A stretch of 64,000 bases of DNA from Brevibacterium sp. 239c (GTDB lineage Bacteria > Actinomycetota > Actinomycetes > Actinomycetales > Brevibacteriaceae): positions 62,001 through 126,000 of the forward strand of contig NZ_FXZH01000012.1 of NCBI RefSeq assembly GCF_900169365.1, read 5' to 3'. Made by a program: the position numbers and the translations under genes. The notes under the pieces were generated by a model, which was not told the origin of the DNA, searched no databases, and was given only the letters and a program-made list of their open reading frames with translations. Below, piece after piece: positions 9,258-18,428 of this stretch (its first letter is position 1; every line of letters begins with the position of its first letter).

Positions 9258-9650
9258 ATGTACGTAGTCAACCGCGATGACCTCAACGACACCGACCGCG
9301 ATATCAAGTCGGAAACCTGGCGCTCACGCCGCATGGTGCTGGGCAAGGAACGCGTCGGATTCTCGCTCCACGACACCGTGATCTACGCCGGAACCACCTC
9401 GACGTTCCACTACCAGAACCACGTCGAAGCCGTGTACTGCGTGCAGGGCAAGGGCACTCTGACCGACCAGGAGACAGGCGAGACCTACCCCCTCTCCGAC
9501 GGCACCATGTACCTCCTGGACGGACACGAGAAGCACACCGTTGTCGCCGACGAGGAACTGCGCATGGCCTGCGTGTTCAACCCGCCTGTCACCGGCCGCG
9601 AGACCCACGACGAGAACGGCGTCTACCCGCTCATCGTCGAAGAGGACTGA
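9258..9650 (+). CDS. ectC: L-ectoine synthase
   Basis: Cupin-fold enzyme that cyclises N-gamma-acetyl-diaminobutyrate to ectoine, the osmoprotectant. At 130 residues it has the family length. [27 protein letters not shown] N-terminus, [19 protein letters not shown] (metal/substrate cupin motif) and LDGHEKHTV are characteristic. The ATG at 9258 follows GAAAGGA; a frame start at 9234 would add eight residues. No ectoine hydroxylase gene (ectD) follows, so the product is presumably ectoine rather than 5-hydroxyectoine, unless ectD is elsewhere. Confidence 0.97.
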   Translation: MYVVNRDDLNDTDRDIKSETWRSRRMVLGKERVGFSLHDTVIYAGTTSTFHYQNHVEAVYCVQGKGTLTDQETGETYPLSDGTMYLLDGHEKHTVVADEELRMACVFNPPVTGRETHDENGVYPLIVEED

Positions 9651-9740
9651 GATCCTTTTGTGAGCTGAATAGCTCCATCGCCGAGGTGGCTGATCCGTTG
9701 ATCTGCTGCTGAAGCTGGGTCCGGGATTCCGGACACCATG

Positions 9741-9811
9741 ACTGGTGGTCACGGAACCAAGGAAGATCCGCTATTGCGGGTTTCGCCGAGGTTCCGTGGC
9801 CACCAGTTTTT
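9741..9811 (+). terminator. Rho-independent terminator of ectABC
   Basis: ACTGGTGGTCACGGAACC (9741-9758) pairs with 9790-9807 at 17 of 18 positions, the exception being a possible G-U wobble. The loop contains a smaller CCGC/GCGG hairpin. TTTTT at 9807-9811 follows directly. This is the best-formed intrinsic terminator in the window. Confidence 0.85.
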
Positions 9812-9963
9812 GTGTAGATACGGTTCTTCGCTCGGGCAGACTTCAGGTGTGATACTGTTCGGCTTATTGACACCTCAAGTATCGTGACGCTGCCTGCCGA
9901 CTGACACATTCCAAGACTCTGACTCTGGCATTCCTCTGTTCAATTCCACTCTTTGGAGTCTCC

Positions 9964-10674
9964 ATGAAGTTCATCAGGCGTGCCCTTGTCTCTGCTATTG
10001 CCGCTGTGGCACTCATTGTCGGTCCGGCTGTGTCCGCTGAGGCGGCGACGATGTCATTCGACGTGACGAAGCTGTCGGCGAAAAACATGGTTGTCTCAAA
10101 CGGCAACTGCAAATATTTTGATGTTCACATGAAGTACAAGAAGTCGAAGGTGGACAGCTGGGATGTGGAGGCAGATATTGCTGGCCGCCATGGAAGCACC
10201 ACCTCCGCGTACTTTGGCAATTATCATTCGCCTTCAACGAAAGATCGGGCAATGATCTGCCCGAGTTTGGAGGGACTAGGGAAGTACAGGATCGGGCCTT
10301 CTGAGATCAGCGCTGACTATGATGATGCCAACTACAACTCGCATTGGTATGCGCGCACCGACTACACCAAGGGCTCCTTCTACGTTCGCGGCAAGACCTA
10401 CGCCTCTCTCGCATCTAAGCGCAGCGGCAAGACCGTCACTCTGACCTCGACGACGAAGGTCTACAACCCCGAGAAGTACGGGAAGGTCACCTACAATCCG
10501 AAGGTGAAATTCCAGGTCAAGTCCGGCAGCAAGTGGAAAACCATCAAGACGGTGACCGCTAAGAAGGGCAAGGCCACATACAAGGTTAAGACGAAGAGCA
10601 AGAAGACTTATCGGGTCACCTTCGGGCAGATCAGTTGGGCAACCGGGGCAACCTCGAAGTCAGTCAAGCGCTGA
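9964..10674 (+). CDS. Secreted protein of unknown function, Lys-rich C-terminus
   Basis: 236 residues. A clear Sec signal peptide: MKFIRR, a hydrophobic core AIAAVALIVGPAV, then SAEAA with likely cleavage near residue 28. The mature part is predicted beta-rich, with NGNCKYFDVHMKYKK and one MICPSLEG cysteine, so two cysteines could form a disulfide. The last 100 residues are very rich in Lys, Thr, Ser and Tyr (VKSGSKWKTIKTVTAKKGKA), like repeats seen in actinobacterial secreted and surface proteins. GGAG lies upstream of the ATG. It is monocistronic, after the ectABC terminator. Lower GC and more AAG/AAC codons than its neighbours partly reflect composition. Function not recognised. Confidence 0.85.
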   Translation: MKFIRRALVSAIAAVALIVGPAVSAEAATMSFDVTKLSAKNMVVSNGNCKYFDVHMKYKKSKVDSWDVEADIAGRHGSTTSAYFGNYHSPSTKDRAMICPSLEGLGKYRIGPSEISADYDDANYNSHWYARTDYTKGSFYVRGKTYASLASKRSGKTVTLTSTTKVYNPEKYGKVTYNPKVKFQVKSGSKWKTIKTVTAKKGKATYKVKTKSKKTYRVTFGQISWATGATSKSVKR

Positions 10675-10711
10675 CCAACCGCGAGTGAGGGTGGTCAAGT
10701 CCTGACCGAGA

Positions 10712-11011
10712 TCACTCGCGGATGATCAGTTCTGTCCCGTGCATATATCCCCGGGATCCTTCGAACGGACCCAGCGCCTCGTAGACAGGCAGCCACAATG
10801 CTCCTAGATCGGCAGTCTGTCGAGCTCCGGCCGACTTGGCCATGCGGTTTTGGCTGTAACGGAGTTCGCCGATCTCAGCGTCGGTGACAGTCCAGATGAC
10901 CACCTGCGGTGGATCATCATTGGTGAACGTCACTCGGCGGGCATCGGCCATGACCGACCATCCGGTCGCCTCGGCGAGGGCTTCGGCCAATTCTGTGCGG
11001 TCCACAGTCAT
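10712..11011 (-). CDS. Hypothetical protein, 99 aa
   Basis: Small soluble acidic protein (MTVDRTELAEALAEATGWSV at the start). No domain recognised. Support for a real gene: a strong ribosome binding site (GGAAGGAAG) ending about 4 nt before the ATG on the minus strand, protein-like composition and normal codon use. It lies downstream of the alanine/glycine symporter gene in the same direction, separated by an inverted repeat. Confidence 0.65.
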   Translation of the reverse strand: MTVDRTELAEALAEATGWSVMADARRVTFTNDDPPQVVIWTVTDAEIGELRYSQNRMAKSAGARQTADLGALWLPVYEALGPFEGSRGYMHGTELIIRE

Positions 11012-11054
11012 GGAAACTTCCTTCCAGTCGTCTTGTAGTGGTTGCAGTGAATGC

Positions 11055-11090
11055 GCATCGGGCGCTCCCGTGAGGGGGAACGCCCGATGC
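11055..11090. terminator. Possible terminator hairpin downstream of the AGCS symporter
   Basis: GCATCGGGCG (11055-11064) pairs perfectly with CGCCCGATGC (11081-11090) around a 16-nt loop. It lies 35 bp past the 3' end of the minus-strand symporter gene. There is no U-tract. Confidence 0.5.
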
Positions 11091-11125
11091 GATTGCGCTG
11101 TCGCTGCGTGAACAGGACGCCGGTG

Positions 11126-12616
11126 TCACTCGTCCGGGCGGACCTTCTTGCCGCGGTCCTGCCAGAACTTCGCAGTGGTGACCTCGTCCGTGCCGTCCCA
11201 GGCGTCGACGGTGGTGTTGATGTGCTTGAACGTGGGCAGATCGGAGCGGTGGAAGACCGGCTCCAGTCCCTGCTTGCGCTGCTCCTGGTAGTTCTTCAGC
11301 AGGTTGAACACCAGCGGCGAAAGCATCAGCAGGGCGAAGAGGTTGATCAGCGCCATGATCGCCATGAAGATGTTTGCTGCGGTCCAGACGATGTCCAGCG
11401 CGGCAATCGCTCCGATGAAGACCGACACCATCACGATCAGCTGGTACACCCGCAGGGCGACCCTGCTGGTGGTCAGGTGCTCGATATTGGCTTCGCCATA
11501 GTAGTAGTTGCCGAGGATGGAGGAGAAGGCGAAGAGGAAGATCGCGAAGGTGAGGAAGTGGATCGCCCACTGTCCGAGCTGCCCGCTCAGCGCCGTCTGC
11601 GTCAACTGGATTCCCTCGCCGGAGTCACCGTACTTGGGGTTGGACAGCAGAATGATGAACGCCGTGATCGAGCAGACGAGGATCGTGTCGAAGTACACGC
11701 CCAGGGCCTGCACGAATCCCTGCTTGGCTGGGTGAGATGCCGAGGCCGTTGCCGCGGCATTCGGAACGGAACCGATTCCGGCCTCATTGGAGAACAGGCC
11801 GCGCTGAACGCCGATGAGCATGATGGAACCAAGCGATCCACCGGCGATCGAGTTCATGCTGAATGCGTCGGAGAAGATGGTGGCGATCATGTCGGGGACG
11901 GCGCCGAGGTTGAGCGCCACGACGATGATCCCGACGATCAGGTAGAGACCGGCCATGATCGGCACCAGGTATGCGGAGACGTTCGAGATGCGCTTGGCTC
12001 CACCGGCGAAGATCGCATAGGCACCGACGGCGATGACCACACCGGCGATTGCTGTGAATGCGAAGTTCGAGTCCTCAATGTTGAACGATGTTCCGACAGC
12101 GTCAACGATCGAGTTCGACTGCACCGTGTTGAACACGATGCCGTAGGTGATGGCGACGATCACGGCGAAGATCAGACCCAGCCATTTCATGTTCATCCCG
12201 TGCCGAATGTAGTACGCCGGGCCGCCGCGGAAATTCGGGCCGTCCTTCATCTTGTAGACCTGGCCGAGTGCGGACTCGGCGAAAGCGGTGGCACCGCCGA
12301 CGATGGCAGTCACCCACATCCAGAACATCGCACCAGGGCCGCCCAGCGAGATGGCCAAGGCCACGCCGGCAATATTGGCCGTGCCCACCCGTGATGCGGC
12401 AGAGATGGAAAAGGCCCGGAACGGTGAGATGTTCCTATTGCCCTCGGAATCTCTTCCTCCCGGTTCGACGAGCGTGCGGAACATTTCGGGCAGCATTCGC
12501 ACTTGGATTACTCCGGTGCGGATGGTGAAATACAAACCAGTGGGAATCAGCACTGCAACGAGAACGTAGGACGATACGGAATCGATGCCGTCCAGTGCGG
12601 TCTGCAACATCTCCAT
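11126..12616 (-). CDS. Sodium:alanine/glycine symporter, AGCS family
   Basis: Integral membrane protein of 496 residues with about 11 hydrophobic segments. It is expected to import alanine or glycine with sodium. The AGCS hallmarks are visible: TGVIQVRMLPEMFR near residue 35, GTANIAGVALAISLGGPGAM near residue 77, and the GGPAYYI region after FRGG. A charged cytoplasmic tail follows the last segment. AAGGAGG lies upstream of the ATG on the minus strand. Substrate cannot be decided from sequence; the nearby gcv and sda genes make glycine or alanine plausible. Confidence 0.93.
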   Translation of the reverse strand: MEMLQTALDGIDSVSSYVLVAVLIPTGLYFTIRTGVIQVRMLPEMFRTLVEPGGRDSEGNRNISPFRAFSISAASRVGTANIAGVALAISLGGPGAMFWMWVTAIVGGATAFAESALGQVYKMKDGPNFRGGPAYYIRHGMNMKWLGLIFAVIVAITYGIVFNTVQSNSIVDAVGTSFNIEDSNFAFTAIAGVVIAVGAYAIFAGGAKRISNVSAYLVPIMAGLYLIVGIIVVALNLGAVPDMIATIFSDAFSMNSIAGGSLGSIMLIGVQRGLFSNEAGIGSVPNAAATASASHPAKQGFVQALGVYFDTILVCSITAFIILLSNPKYGDSGEGIQLTQTALSGQLGQWAIHFLTFAIFLFAFSSILGNYYYGEANIEHLTTSRVALRVYQLIVMVSVFIGAIAALDIVWTAANIFMAIMALINLFALLMLSPLVFNLLKNYQEQRKQGLEPVFHRSDLPTFKHINTTVDAWDGTDEVTTAKFWQDRGKKVRPDE

Positions 12617-12965
12617 GGAACTGAGCCTCCTTCGGCAATCATGCGATCAGAGGTTCGGGCGGATGAAAGCCTGAACTTCCGCTGTGTATGTCTTCAGTCT
12701 GCCACCAAGCCGCTCCTGTAGTGCGCAGGTGTGGGGGCGATTGGCTCATTGAAGGAAAGTGAAGCAGTGGGGTGAGCAGAGCGAACCACGGCTGCGCTCG
12801 TGAGCCCGGCACGGCTAGGATTCACCTCCAGTCCACTCTCATAACATCGCGAACTTGCTCGTGATGACTAATCTGATCGCCAATGGGCTGCACCGTCGGT
12901 GGACCGTCTTCGCGATTCGGCCTCCGACCCGCAGTCACCGGCAGCAATCGTCGAGGAGTCCCCAC
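12617..12965. other. 349-bp divergent intergenic region
   Basis: Lies between the minus-strand AGCS symporter and plus-strand glycerophosphodiesterase starts and must hold both promoters. I see no strong conserved -10/-35 pair or clear operator. Open frames crossing it lack ribosome binding sites. Confidence 0.6.
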
Positions 12966-13781
12966 ATGCCCATCGCGCTCCTGAACCCCTGCTCAGCAAT
13001 TACCTCCCACGTCCGTGTTCCACCGCTGGTCATCGCTCACCGAGGAGCCTCGGCGAAGTATCCCGAGAACACGATTCCCGCCTTCGCAGCCGGAATCGAG
13101 CAGGGTGCGGACATGATCGAAATCGATGTGCATATGAACAGGGACGGCGACCTCATCGTCATCCACGACGACACCCTCGAGCGCACCACCAACGTCCGCT
13201 TGCTCCACCCTGAGCGTGCCGACCTCAGCGTAAGCGGTATGACGACGGCCGAGATCGCAGCCCTCGACGCCGGCAGCTGGAAGGGGTCCTCCTTCGCCGG
13301 CGTCACCGTGCCCCACCTCGGCGAGGTGCTGGAGTTGGTGCACACCACTCGCACCGGCCTGCTGCTCGAGGTCAAGCATCCCGCCCAGTACCCCGGAATC
13401 GCCGAGGTGCTTGTTGAGTCCCTGACATCCGTGCCCGATTATCTGGACCGGGCATTGGCGGCGGGGATGCTCGTCGTCCAGTCCGGCGATTGGGCCTTCA
13501 TCCGCGAGTTCCATGCCCTGGCGCCTGAAGTCCCCGTCGGGGTTCTGGGGAGGCCCTGCCCGGACGAACTGCACGATTTCGCTACCTGGGTCGACCAGGT
13601 CAATCCTCAGTACATCGCGGCCGATTCGACTTTCCTCGGCCACGTCCACGAGCTGGGAATGTCGAGCCTAGTGTGGACCGTCGACAGTGTCGAGGAGATG
13701 GAGAAGGCTATTGACCTCGGCGCTGACGGCATCATCACCAACAGGCCCGACCGGCTTGTCGAGGTCGTCGAAGCCCTCTGA
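12966..13781 (+). CDS. Glycerophosphodiester phosphodiesterase
   Basis: GDPD-family enzyme that hydrolyses glycerophosphodiesters to sn-glycerol 3-phosphate and an alcohol. Visible catalytic motifs: HRGASAKYPENTIPAF (catalytic His and substrate Arg), then EIDVHMNRDGDLIVIHDDTL with the metal-binding Glu/Asp and second His, and LLEVKH. The C-terminal VWTVDSVEEMEKAIDLGADG motif is typical. The ATG at 12966 follows GAGGAG; a frame start at 12855 adds 37 Arg/Ser-rich residues and is unlikely. No signal peptide, so probably cytoplasmic. The gene ends 2 bp from a convergent membrane protein gene. Confidence 0.93.
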   Translation: MPIALLNPCSAITSHVRVPPLVIAHRGASAKYPENTIPAFAAGIEQGADMIEIDVHMNRDGDLIVIHDDTLERTTNVRLLHPERADLSVSGMTTAEIAALDAGSWKGSSFAGVTVPHLGEVLELVHTTRTGLLLEVKHPAQYPGIAEVLVESLTSVPDYLDRALAAGMLVVQSGDWAFIREFHALAPEVPVGVLGRPCPDELHDFATWVDQVNPQYIAADSTFLGHVHELGMSSLVWTVDSVEEMEKAIDLGADGIITNRPDRLVEVVEAL

Positions 13782-13783
13782 GG

Positions 13784-14692
13784 TCAGCGTCGAGGCTTTC
13801 CCGCTGCCGCAGAGACGAACAGAGCCACTGCACCGATGAAGAGTCCCAACACGGCTCCCCGCCAGAGCAGCCAGCTCAGGTCGCCAAGAGGTAGGAAGGC
13901 CACAATCTCACCGGTCGCCAGACTGCACAGATACATTGCGCAGAGCAGGGTGAGGAAGCCGGAGACTCTGATGGCCAGCGACCAGCCTGGTGAAGAAGTG
14001 CGGCCCTGCGCGCGTGCAAGGAGGAACACCGCGGCGACCGTGGCGACTGCCGAGCTCAGGGCGATCGGCCAAGCCGGCCGGTACCACGAGGGCAATGCAG
14101 GCGGACCGAGGAATTGGAACAACGGCACGTGGCAGCAGAACACGATCACCACGCAGACAAGAAGAACGACCCCCGCACCGGTTGTCGCCCGGCCCGCTGC
14201 CGGAAGCTTGGTCGATACTGGAGGCTTGCCATCCGTTGCAGTCTTGCCCACCACGGCGACGAGGACCCCTACGATGACCAAGGGGAACACGAATGCGCCG
14301 ATGAGCAGCACGACTTCTGTGAAGGTCAGCGCCAACATTTCCGGACTCGGCCGTTCGATGTGTCCCACTACCTCGGCGATGGCCGAGATTCCGAAGATGA
14401 CAATGCTGAGCACGGTGACGATGCTGCGCGGAATGGGCGAGAGCTCGCGTGCGACGACGATGGCAGCGGCGCCGGCCAGGCAGGCCAGGACGGACATGGC
14501 AATTCCGGCGGGCAGGCTCTGGGCGGAGTAATACTCGGCTTTTGCGAACATGAGTGAGCAGTAGCCGACCCAGGCGACGAAGTGAACGACGAACGCGAGT
14601 GCGATCACGGTGAAGCGCAGCGGGGCCGAAGCGTTTCTGGCAGTCGTCTCGTTCAGCGTGGTCGAGTCATCCAGTGAGGTCGAGTCATCCAT
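13784..14692 (-). CDS. Multi-pass membrane protein of unknown function
   Basis: 302 residues with about eight hydrophobic segments, after a polar N-terminal tail of about 22 residues (Ser/Thr/Asp-rich, containing the repeat DDST). A short polar loop (GKTATDGKPPVSTKLPAAGR) splits the protein in two. No catalytic motif or known transporter signature is visible. GAGAGGA precedes the ATG on the minus strand. It converges with the GDPD gene, leaving only 2 bp between stop codons. Confidence 0.8.
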   Translation of the reverse strand: MDDSTSLDDSTTLNETTARNASAPLRFTVIALAFVVHFVAWVGYCSLMFAKAEYYSAQSLPAGIAMSVLACLAGAAAIVVARELSPIPRSIVTVLSIVIFGISAIAEVVGHIERPSPEMLALTFTEVVLLIGAFVFPLVIVGVLVAVVGKTATDGKPPVSTKLPAAGRATTGAGVVLLVCVVIVFCCHVPLFQFLGPPALPSWYRPAWPIALSSAVATVAAVFLLARAQGRTSSPGWSLAIRVSGFLTLLCAMYLCSLATGEIVAFLPLGDLSWLLWRGAVLGLFIGAVALFVSAAAGKPRR

Positions 14693-15043
14693 AGTGGGAT
14701 CCTCTCATGGAAGGCTGTTCTTTTCAGGAAGCGACCTTGCTGATGCAGCGGCGGATTGCGAGCAAGGCCTCTGGTGGGTGACCGGTGGATTTTCCTCCCG
14801 CTGTTGTGCGGGTCGGCCCCCTGGCCGAGAGCAGATCGAGTGCCCTGGTCAGTGCACCTCAGCTGATAGTTAAGATCAGCTCTGCTGAGGACATGGCTCA
14901 GTGGATGGGCATGCAGCAACGGGGAGGCACGACTGCTGAAGGCACCCGAATCCTCAGCGCTCCTTGCCCTCATGTTGGGCATTCGCGCCGGTGGAATGAC
15001 GAGCCGGTTCTCAGCGGGGGCATTCGAATGAGACGCTGGGTCC
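14693..15043. other. 351-bp divergent intergenic region
   Basis: Between the membrane protein gene (minus) and the yyaL-like gene (plus). No gene is supported. One imperfect hairpin: CCTCAGCTGAT (14857-14867) against ATCAGC plus GCTGAGG (14875-14890), with a short bulge. No clear promoter consensus found. Confidence 0.6.
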
Positions 15044-17290
15044 ATGGCCAATGAACTCGCGTCGTCCACCAGTCCGTACCTTCGCGCCCACGCTGTCAAT
15101 CCCGTCGACTGGCGAATGTGGACGAAGGGCAACCTCGCCGAGGCGGCCCGTCGTGACGTGCCGCTGCTCATCTCGATCGGCTACTCCACCTGCCACTGGT
15201 GCCACGTCATGGCTCATGAATCCTTCGAAGACGAGGCCATCGCGCGCGTCATCAATGAGAACTTCCTGCCGATCAAAATCGACCGCGAAGAGCTGCCGGA
15301 CATCGACTCCTATTACATGAACGCACTCCAGGCGATGCGTGGTCAAGGCGGGTGGCCGATGACGATCTTCGCGACCCCGCAAGGCAGCCCCTTCTATGCC
15401 GGGACGTACTTCCCACCGGCCCCGCGGGGAAATCTGCCCGCCTTCACACAGGTGCTCGCCGCCGTGTCCCAGTCGTGGACGGAGCGCCGCGACGAGGTGA
15501 CAGAGATGACGGCGCGTATGAATCGGGGTCTGGCTGATATGGCCAGTGCCGTCTCGGACGCCCTGCCTGCCGAGGCCGCGTCCGAGCTGTTGAGCGCCGA
15601 GGAACTCGACTCGGCTGCCGAGTCCCTGCTCGACTCCTATGACCCCGCGTGGGGCGGGTTCGGCAAGGCCCCGAAGTTCCCACCGCTGATGAACTTGATG
15701 CAGCTCCTGGCCACATTCGTACGATTGGGTGGAACAACCTCGGCGAGGGAAGGGGCACTGGCCCTTGACGTGGTCGACAGACTGGGAGCCGACGGGCACC
15801 TCGAAGGCGAGCTCGTCCTCGACTGTCTCATCGCGGTGCGCAGCACCTTCGCCCGGATTGCCAGCGGCGGCATGCGTGACCAGGTGCGCGGCGGCATCGC
15901 CCGCTACAGCGTCGACCGCCAATGGTTCGTGCCGCACTTCGAGAAGATGCTCTATGACAATGCGCTCTACCTGCGCGCCGCCGTGCAATGGGCGAAGGTC
16001 GAACGTGCACTCAACCCGGATTCGAAGTGGTTGGCGCTCGCCGAACGCGAGGTCACCGACACCGCGAATTTCCTCACCACGGACATGTCCGATGGTGACC
16101 GATTCATCGCCGCACTCGACGCGGACTCCCTCAATGCTGACGATGTGCTGGAGGAAGGTGCCGCCTACGTCGTGACACCCGAAGAGTTCGCCGAGGTGGG
16201 GGAGGAGGGACTGCTGCAGCTCGTCGATTCGCCGGCCGCCGCGGAACTCTCCGGTTCCGTCGTCGCCGCCATCCGCATCATCGACTGGTTGGGCATGGAC
16301 GAGGTGCCCTTCGACGAGACCCACCCTGCACCGTGGCCCACCTCGGCGACGGTCGCACAGCAGGAGAGTCTGAGGCACCTATTGGGCACACGCCCTCAGC
16401 CCGCGCGGGATGAGAAGACGATCACCGAATGGAACTCGCTGGCAATCACGGCTCTGGCCGAAGCCGCCTTGTACACCGGTGCGTCCGACGGAAGTGGCAT
16501 TGGTGCAGATGGCGGTGCTGGTGTGGGTGGTTCCGCAGCCACCGGACCGTCGGCGGGCTGGGGGAGTGAAGCTGTCCACTTCTGGGAAGCGATGGTCGCA
16601 CGCTTCGGCACCGATGCGAGTTTCGAGGTCCGGCGCAGCTTCACCGGTGACACCCCGGGTCCCGGCCAGGCAGGCCTCGCCGACTGGGCGCAGTTCATCA
16701 CTGCAGGGATCATGGTCCGCCAACTCCCAGGAGCGTCGGTGCAGGTGAGTGACCTGAGGTCATGGAGCGCGAGGATGTTCACAGACTTCACCGCTGAGGG
16801 TGAGACGCTTGAGGTCTTCGATTCCATGGGCGACGAGATCCTCGACGTCAGAGCCTCCGATCCGGTGGACAATACGGTGCCCTCAGGCAGGTCCGCCGCG
16901 GCAGAAGTGGCACTTCTGCTCGCAGAGATCGGCGTGGACGGCGGAGCTGAGACCGACGGCCTGAGCACCGGAGGACTACTTGACCTGCGCGACCGTCTGC
17001 TCGGCGTCTATAGGGCGCTCGCCGGACGCGCCCCACGCGGCTGCGGTCACGCGCTGTGGCAGTCTGAACGAGCTCTCAAACCAGTCCGTGTCGCCACCCG
17101 AGATGCCACTCTGAACAGCATCGCGGCCAGGAATCCTGGTGTCACATTGGTCACCGGTTCAACCGGCGTCCCTGGTGATAACGGTGCAGAGGTCGAGGTG
17201 CCCGACGGTGCCGCCATCGTCTGCCAGGGGACACAGTGCTCACTGCCCGTGAAGACGGTTGAGGACCTCGTCGCACTCCTCGACGGTTAG
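15044..17290 (+). CDS. YyaL-like protein with thioredoxin-fold domain (DUF255)
   Basis: 748-residue member of the family that includes bacterial YyaL and animal SPATA20. The N-terminal thioredoxin-like domain begins SPYLRAHAVNPVDW and carries CHWCHVM with C50 and C53 as the redox pair, then FLPIKIDREELPDID. The rest is an (alpha/alpha)6-barrel-like region with KFPP and FVPHFEKMLYDNA motifs. Biochemical role is not settled in the family. A Gly/Ala/Ser-rich insert lies near residues 482-506, where relatives are shorter. The ribosome binding site before the ATG at 15044 is weak. Confidence 0.92.
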   Translation: MANELASSTSPYLRAHAVNPVDWRMWTKGNLAEAARRDVPLLISIGYSTCHWCHVMAHESFEDEAIARVINENFLPIKIDREELPDIDSYYMNALQAMRGQGGWPMTIFATPQGSPFYAGTYFPPAPRGNLPAFTQVLAAVSQSWTERRDEVTEMTARMNRGLADMASAVSDALPAEAASELLSAEELDSAAESLLDSYDPAWGGFGKAPKFPPLMNLMQLLATFVRLGGTTSAREGALALDVVDRLGADGHLEGELVLDCLIAVRSTFARIASGGMRDQVRGGIARYSVDRQWFVPHFEKMLYDNALYLRAAVQWAKVERALNPDSKWLALAEREVTDTANFLTTDMSDGDRFIAALDADSLNADDVLEEGAAYVVTPEEFAEVGEEGLLQLVDSPAAAELSGSVVAAIRIIDWLGMDEVPFDETHPAPWPTSATVAQQESLRHLLGTRPQPARDEKTITEWNSLAITALAEAALYTGASDGSGIGADGGAGVGGSAATGPSAGWGSEAVHFWEAMVARFGTDASFEVRRSFTGDTPGPGQAGLADWAQFITAGIMVRQLPGASVQVSDLRSWSARMFTDFTAEGETLEVFDSMGDEILDVRASDPVDNTVPSGRSAAAEVALLLAEIGVDGGAETDGLSTGGLLDLRDRLLGVYRALAGRAPRGCGHALWQSERALKPVRVATRDATLNSIAARNPGVTLVTGSTGVPGDNGAEVEVPDGAAIVCQGTQCSLPVKTVEDLVALLDG

Positions 17291-17349
17291 GCGAGTCAGC
17301 ATTACGGGCGATCGCTACAGACAGCGGTCCATCTGCGTCGTCGATGTGC

Positions 17350-18264
17350 TCAGCCCCAGGTCTGGCGCTCGATCCCTGACAGCAGAAGATCGAGGCCCGC
17401 AACGAATTCCGACTTGTCGTCGAAGTTCTGGAACTCTTCGAGCACTGAATGCACGAACGGAAACTGCTCAGGGCTGAAGCTCGACCAGTGGTCAACCTGC
17501 TCGGCGAATTCAGCTTCGGCGTCGACCGCTGCCTCCCGGTTGATGGCTCCCTGTGAGACTTCAGCCCCCATTCCGGATGCGTAATTCACGACCGCCAGAG
17601 AGGCATGGAACTGTGTGGTGACGTTGAGTTCCATCTTCTGCAGCGCCTGACCGATCCGCTCCCAATATGTCAGCGAGTTCTGCTCATCGGGTCCGGCTTT
17701 GATGAGTTGCCCTGCCAGCCAGCGGTGCTCAATCATCTGGATGAAGAGACACAGCACCAGGCGCCGGATCTGCACAAGCCCCTCACCAGTTGAGTCGCTG
17801 GTGCGTGTGTCTGGTTCGGGATCTGGGAAGTCGGCAAAGGTAGACGGACGGGTCATCCCTGACTCCTCGAGGGCCGAGGCCTCCTCGAGAGCGCGCCCCA
17901 GCAGCTCGTCGGCGACTATCGCCATGAGCTCATCTTTGCCCGAGGCATACCAGTACAGGCTCGCCACCCCGCTCTGCAGCTCGGCTGCCAGCCCCCTCAG
18001 TGTGACCTTCTCCGCTCCAACTGTGTCGAGGGTCGAAATCGCTGCGTCGATGATTGTCTCGAGCGAGAGAGAGGCGCGGGAACGGGGCTTTCCCCGTCCG
18101 CCGCGACGACGTGGGGTGGTGTCACCTGGACCGCCCGTGCCGCCTGGGTCACCCGTGCCGCCTGGGTCACCCGTGTCACCTGGGCTCTGATCTTCTCCGC
18201 TGTCAGAACTTTCTGTTTCTGTGTCGAGATCTCGGACCGAACGTCGTGATGCACCTGAATCCAT
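17350..18264 (-). CDS. TetR-family transcriptional regulator with long disordered N-terminus
   Basis: Helix-turn-helix repressor, 304 residues. The DNA-binding domain starts only at about residue 65 (LSLETIIDAAISTLDTVGAE, then TLRGLAAELQSGVASLYWY) and is followed by a TetR_C-type ligand domain. Residues 1-60 are acidic and then Gly/Pro/Thr-rich (GDPGGTGDPGGTG), coded by an 18-bp tandem repeat. The start is the ATG at 18264; a TTG at 18300 is in frame. It is divergent from an MFS pump gene with palindromic operator-like sites between them, so it is the likely local repressor of that pump. Confidence 0.88.
   Translation of the reverse strand: MDSGASRRSVRDLDTETESSDSGEDQSPGDTGDPGGTGDPGGTGGPGDTTPRRRGGRGKPRSRASLSLETIIDAAISTLDTVGAEKVTLRGLAAELQSGVASLYWYASGKDELMAIVADELLGRALEEASALEESGMTRPSTFADFPDPEPDTRTSDSTGEGLVQIRRLVLCLFIQMIEHRWLAGQLIKAGPDEQNSLTYWERIGQALQKMELNVTTQFHASLAVVNYASGMGAEVSQGAINREAAVDAEAEFAEQVDHWSSFSPEQFPFVHSVLEEFQNFDDKSEFVAGLDLLLSGIERQTWG
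18125..18178 (-). repeat. 18-bp tandem repeat inside the tetR gene
   Basis: Three 18-bp units (18125-18142, 18143-18160, 18161-18178) based on CCTGGGTCACCCGTGCCG on the plus strand, with 3-4 base changes between units. The length is a multiple of three, so copy-number change would alter only the length of the Gly-Pro-Thr linker. Confidence 0.8.
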
Positions 18265-18305
18265 GTCTCTGAATCTACCCACCCATTTGCATTCAACCAA
18301 ACACC

Positions 18306-18372
18306 GTTCTATTCTCGAACACAGTTCGATGAATCGAACGGCGTTCCATCATCGAGCGTCGTTCGATCCTGA
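18306..18372. promoter_or_regulatory. Operator cluster between tetR and the MFS gene
   Basis: GTTCGATGAATCGAAC at 18324-18339 is a perfect 7-2-7 palindrome. GTTC...GAAC half-sites also occur at 18306-18320, and GTTCGAT recurs at 18368 onward. The spacing and placement between divergent regulator and transporter fit TetR-family operators. Confidence 0.65.
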
Positions 18373-18428
18373 TGTTATTTTCGCACCGGCTATCCAGCCG
18401 ACTATCACCCACACGCGAAAGGACGCAT

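Noticed and set aside
11051..12394. 447-codon plus-strand frame antisense to the AGCS symporter gene
   Set aside because: Highly charged, low-complexity shadow of a membrane protein gene; no ribosome binding site.
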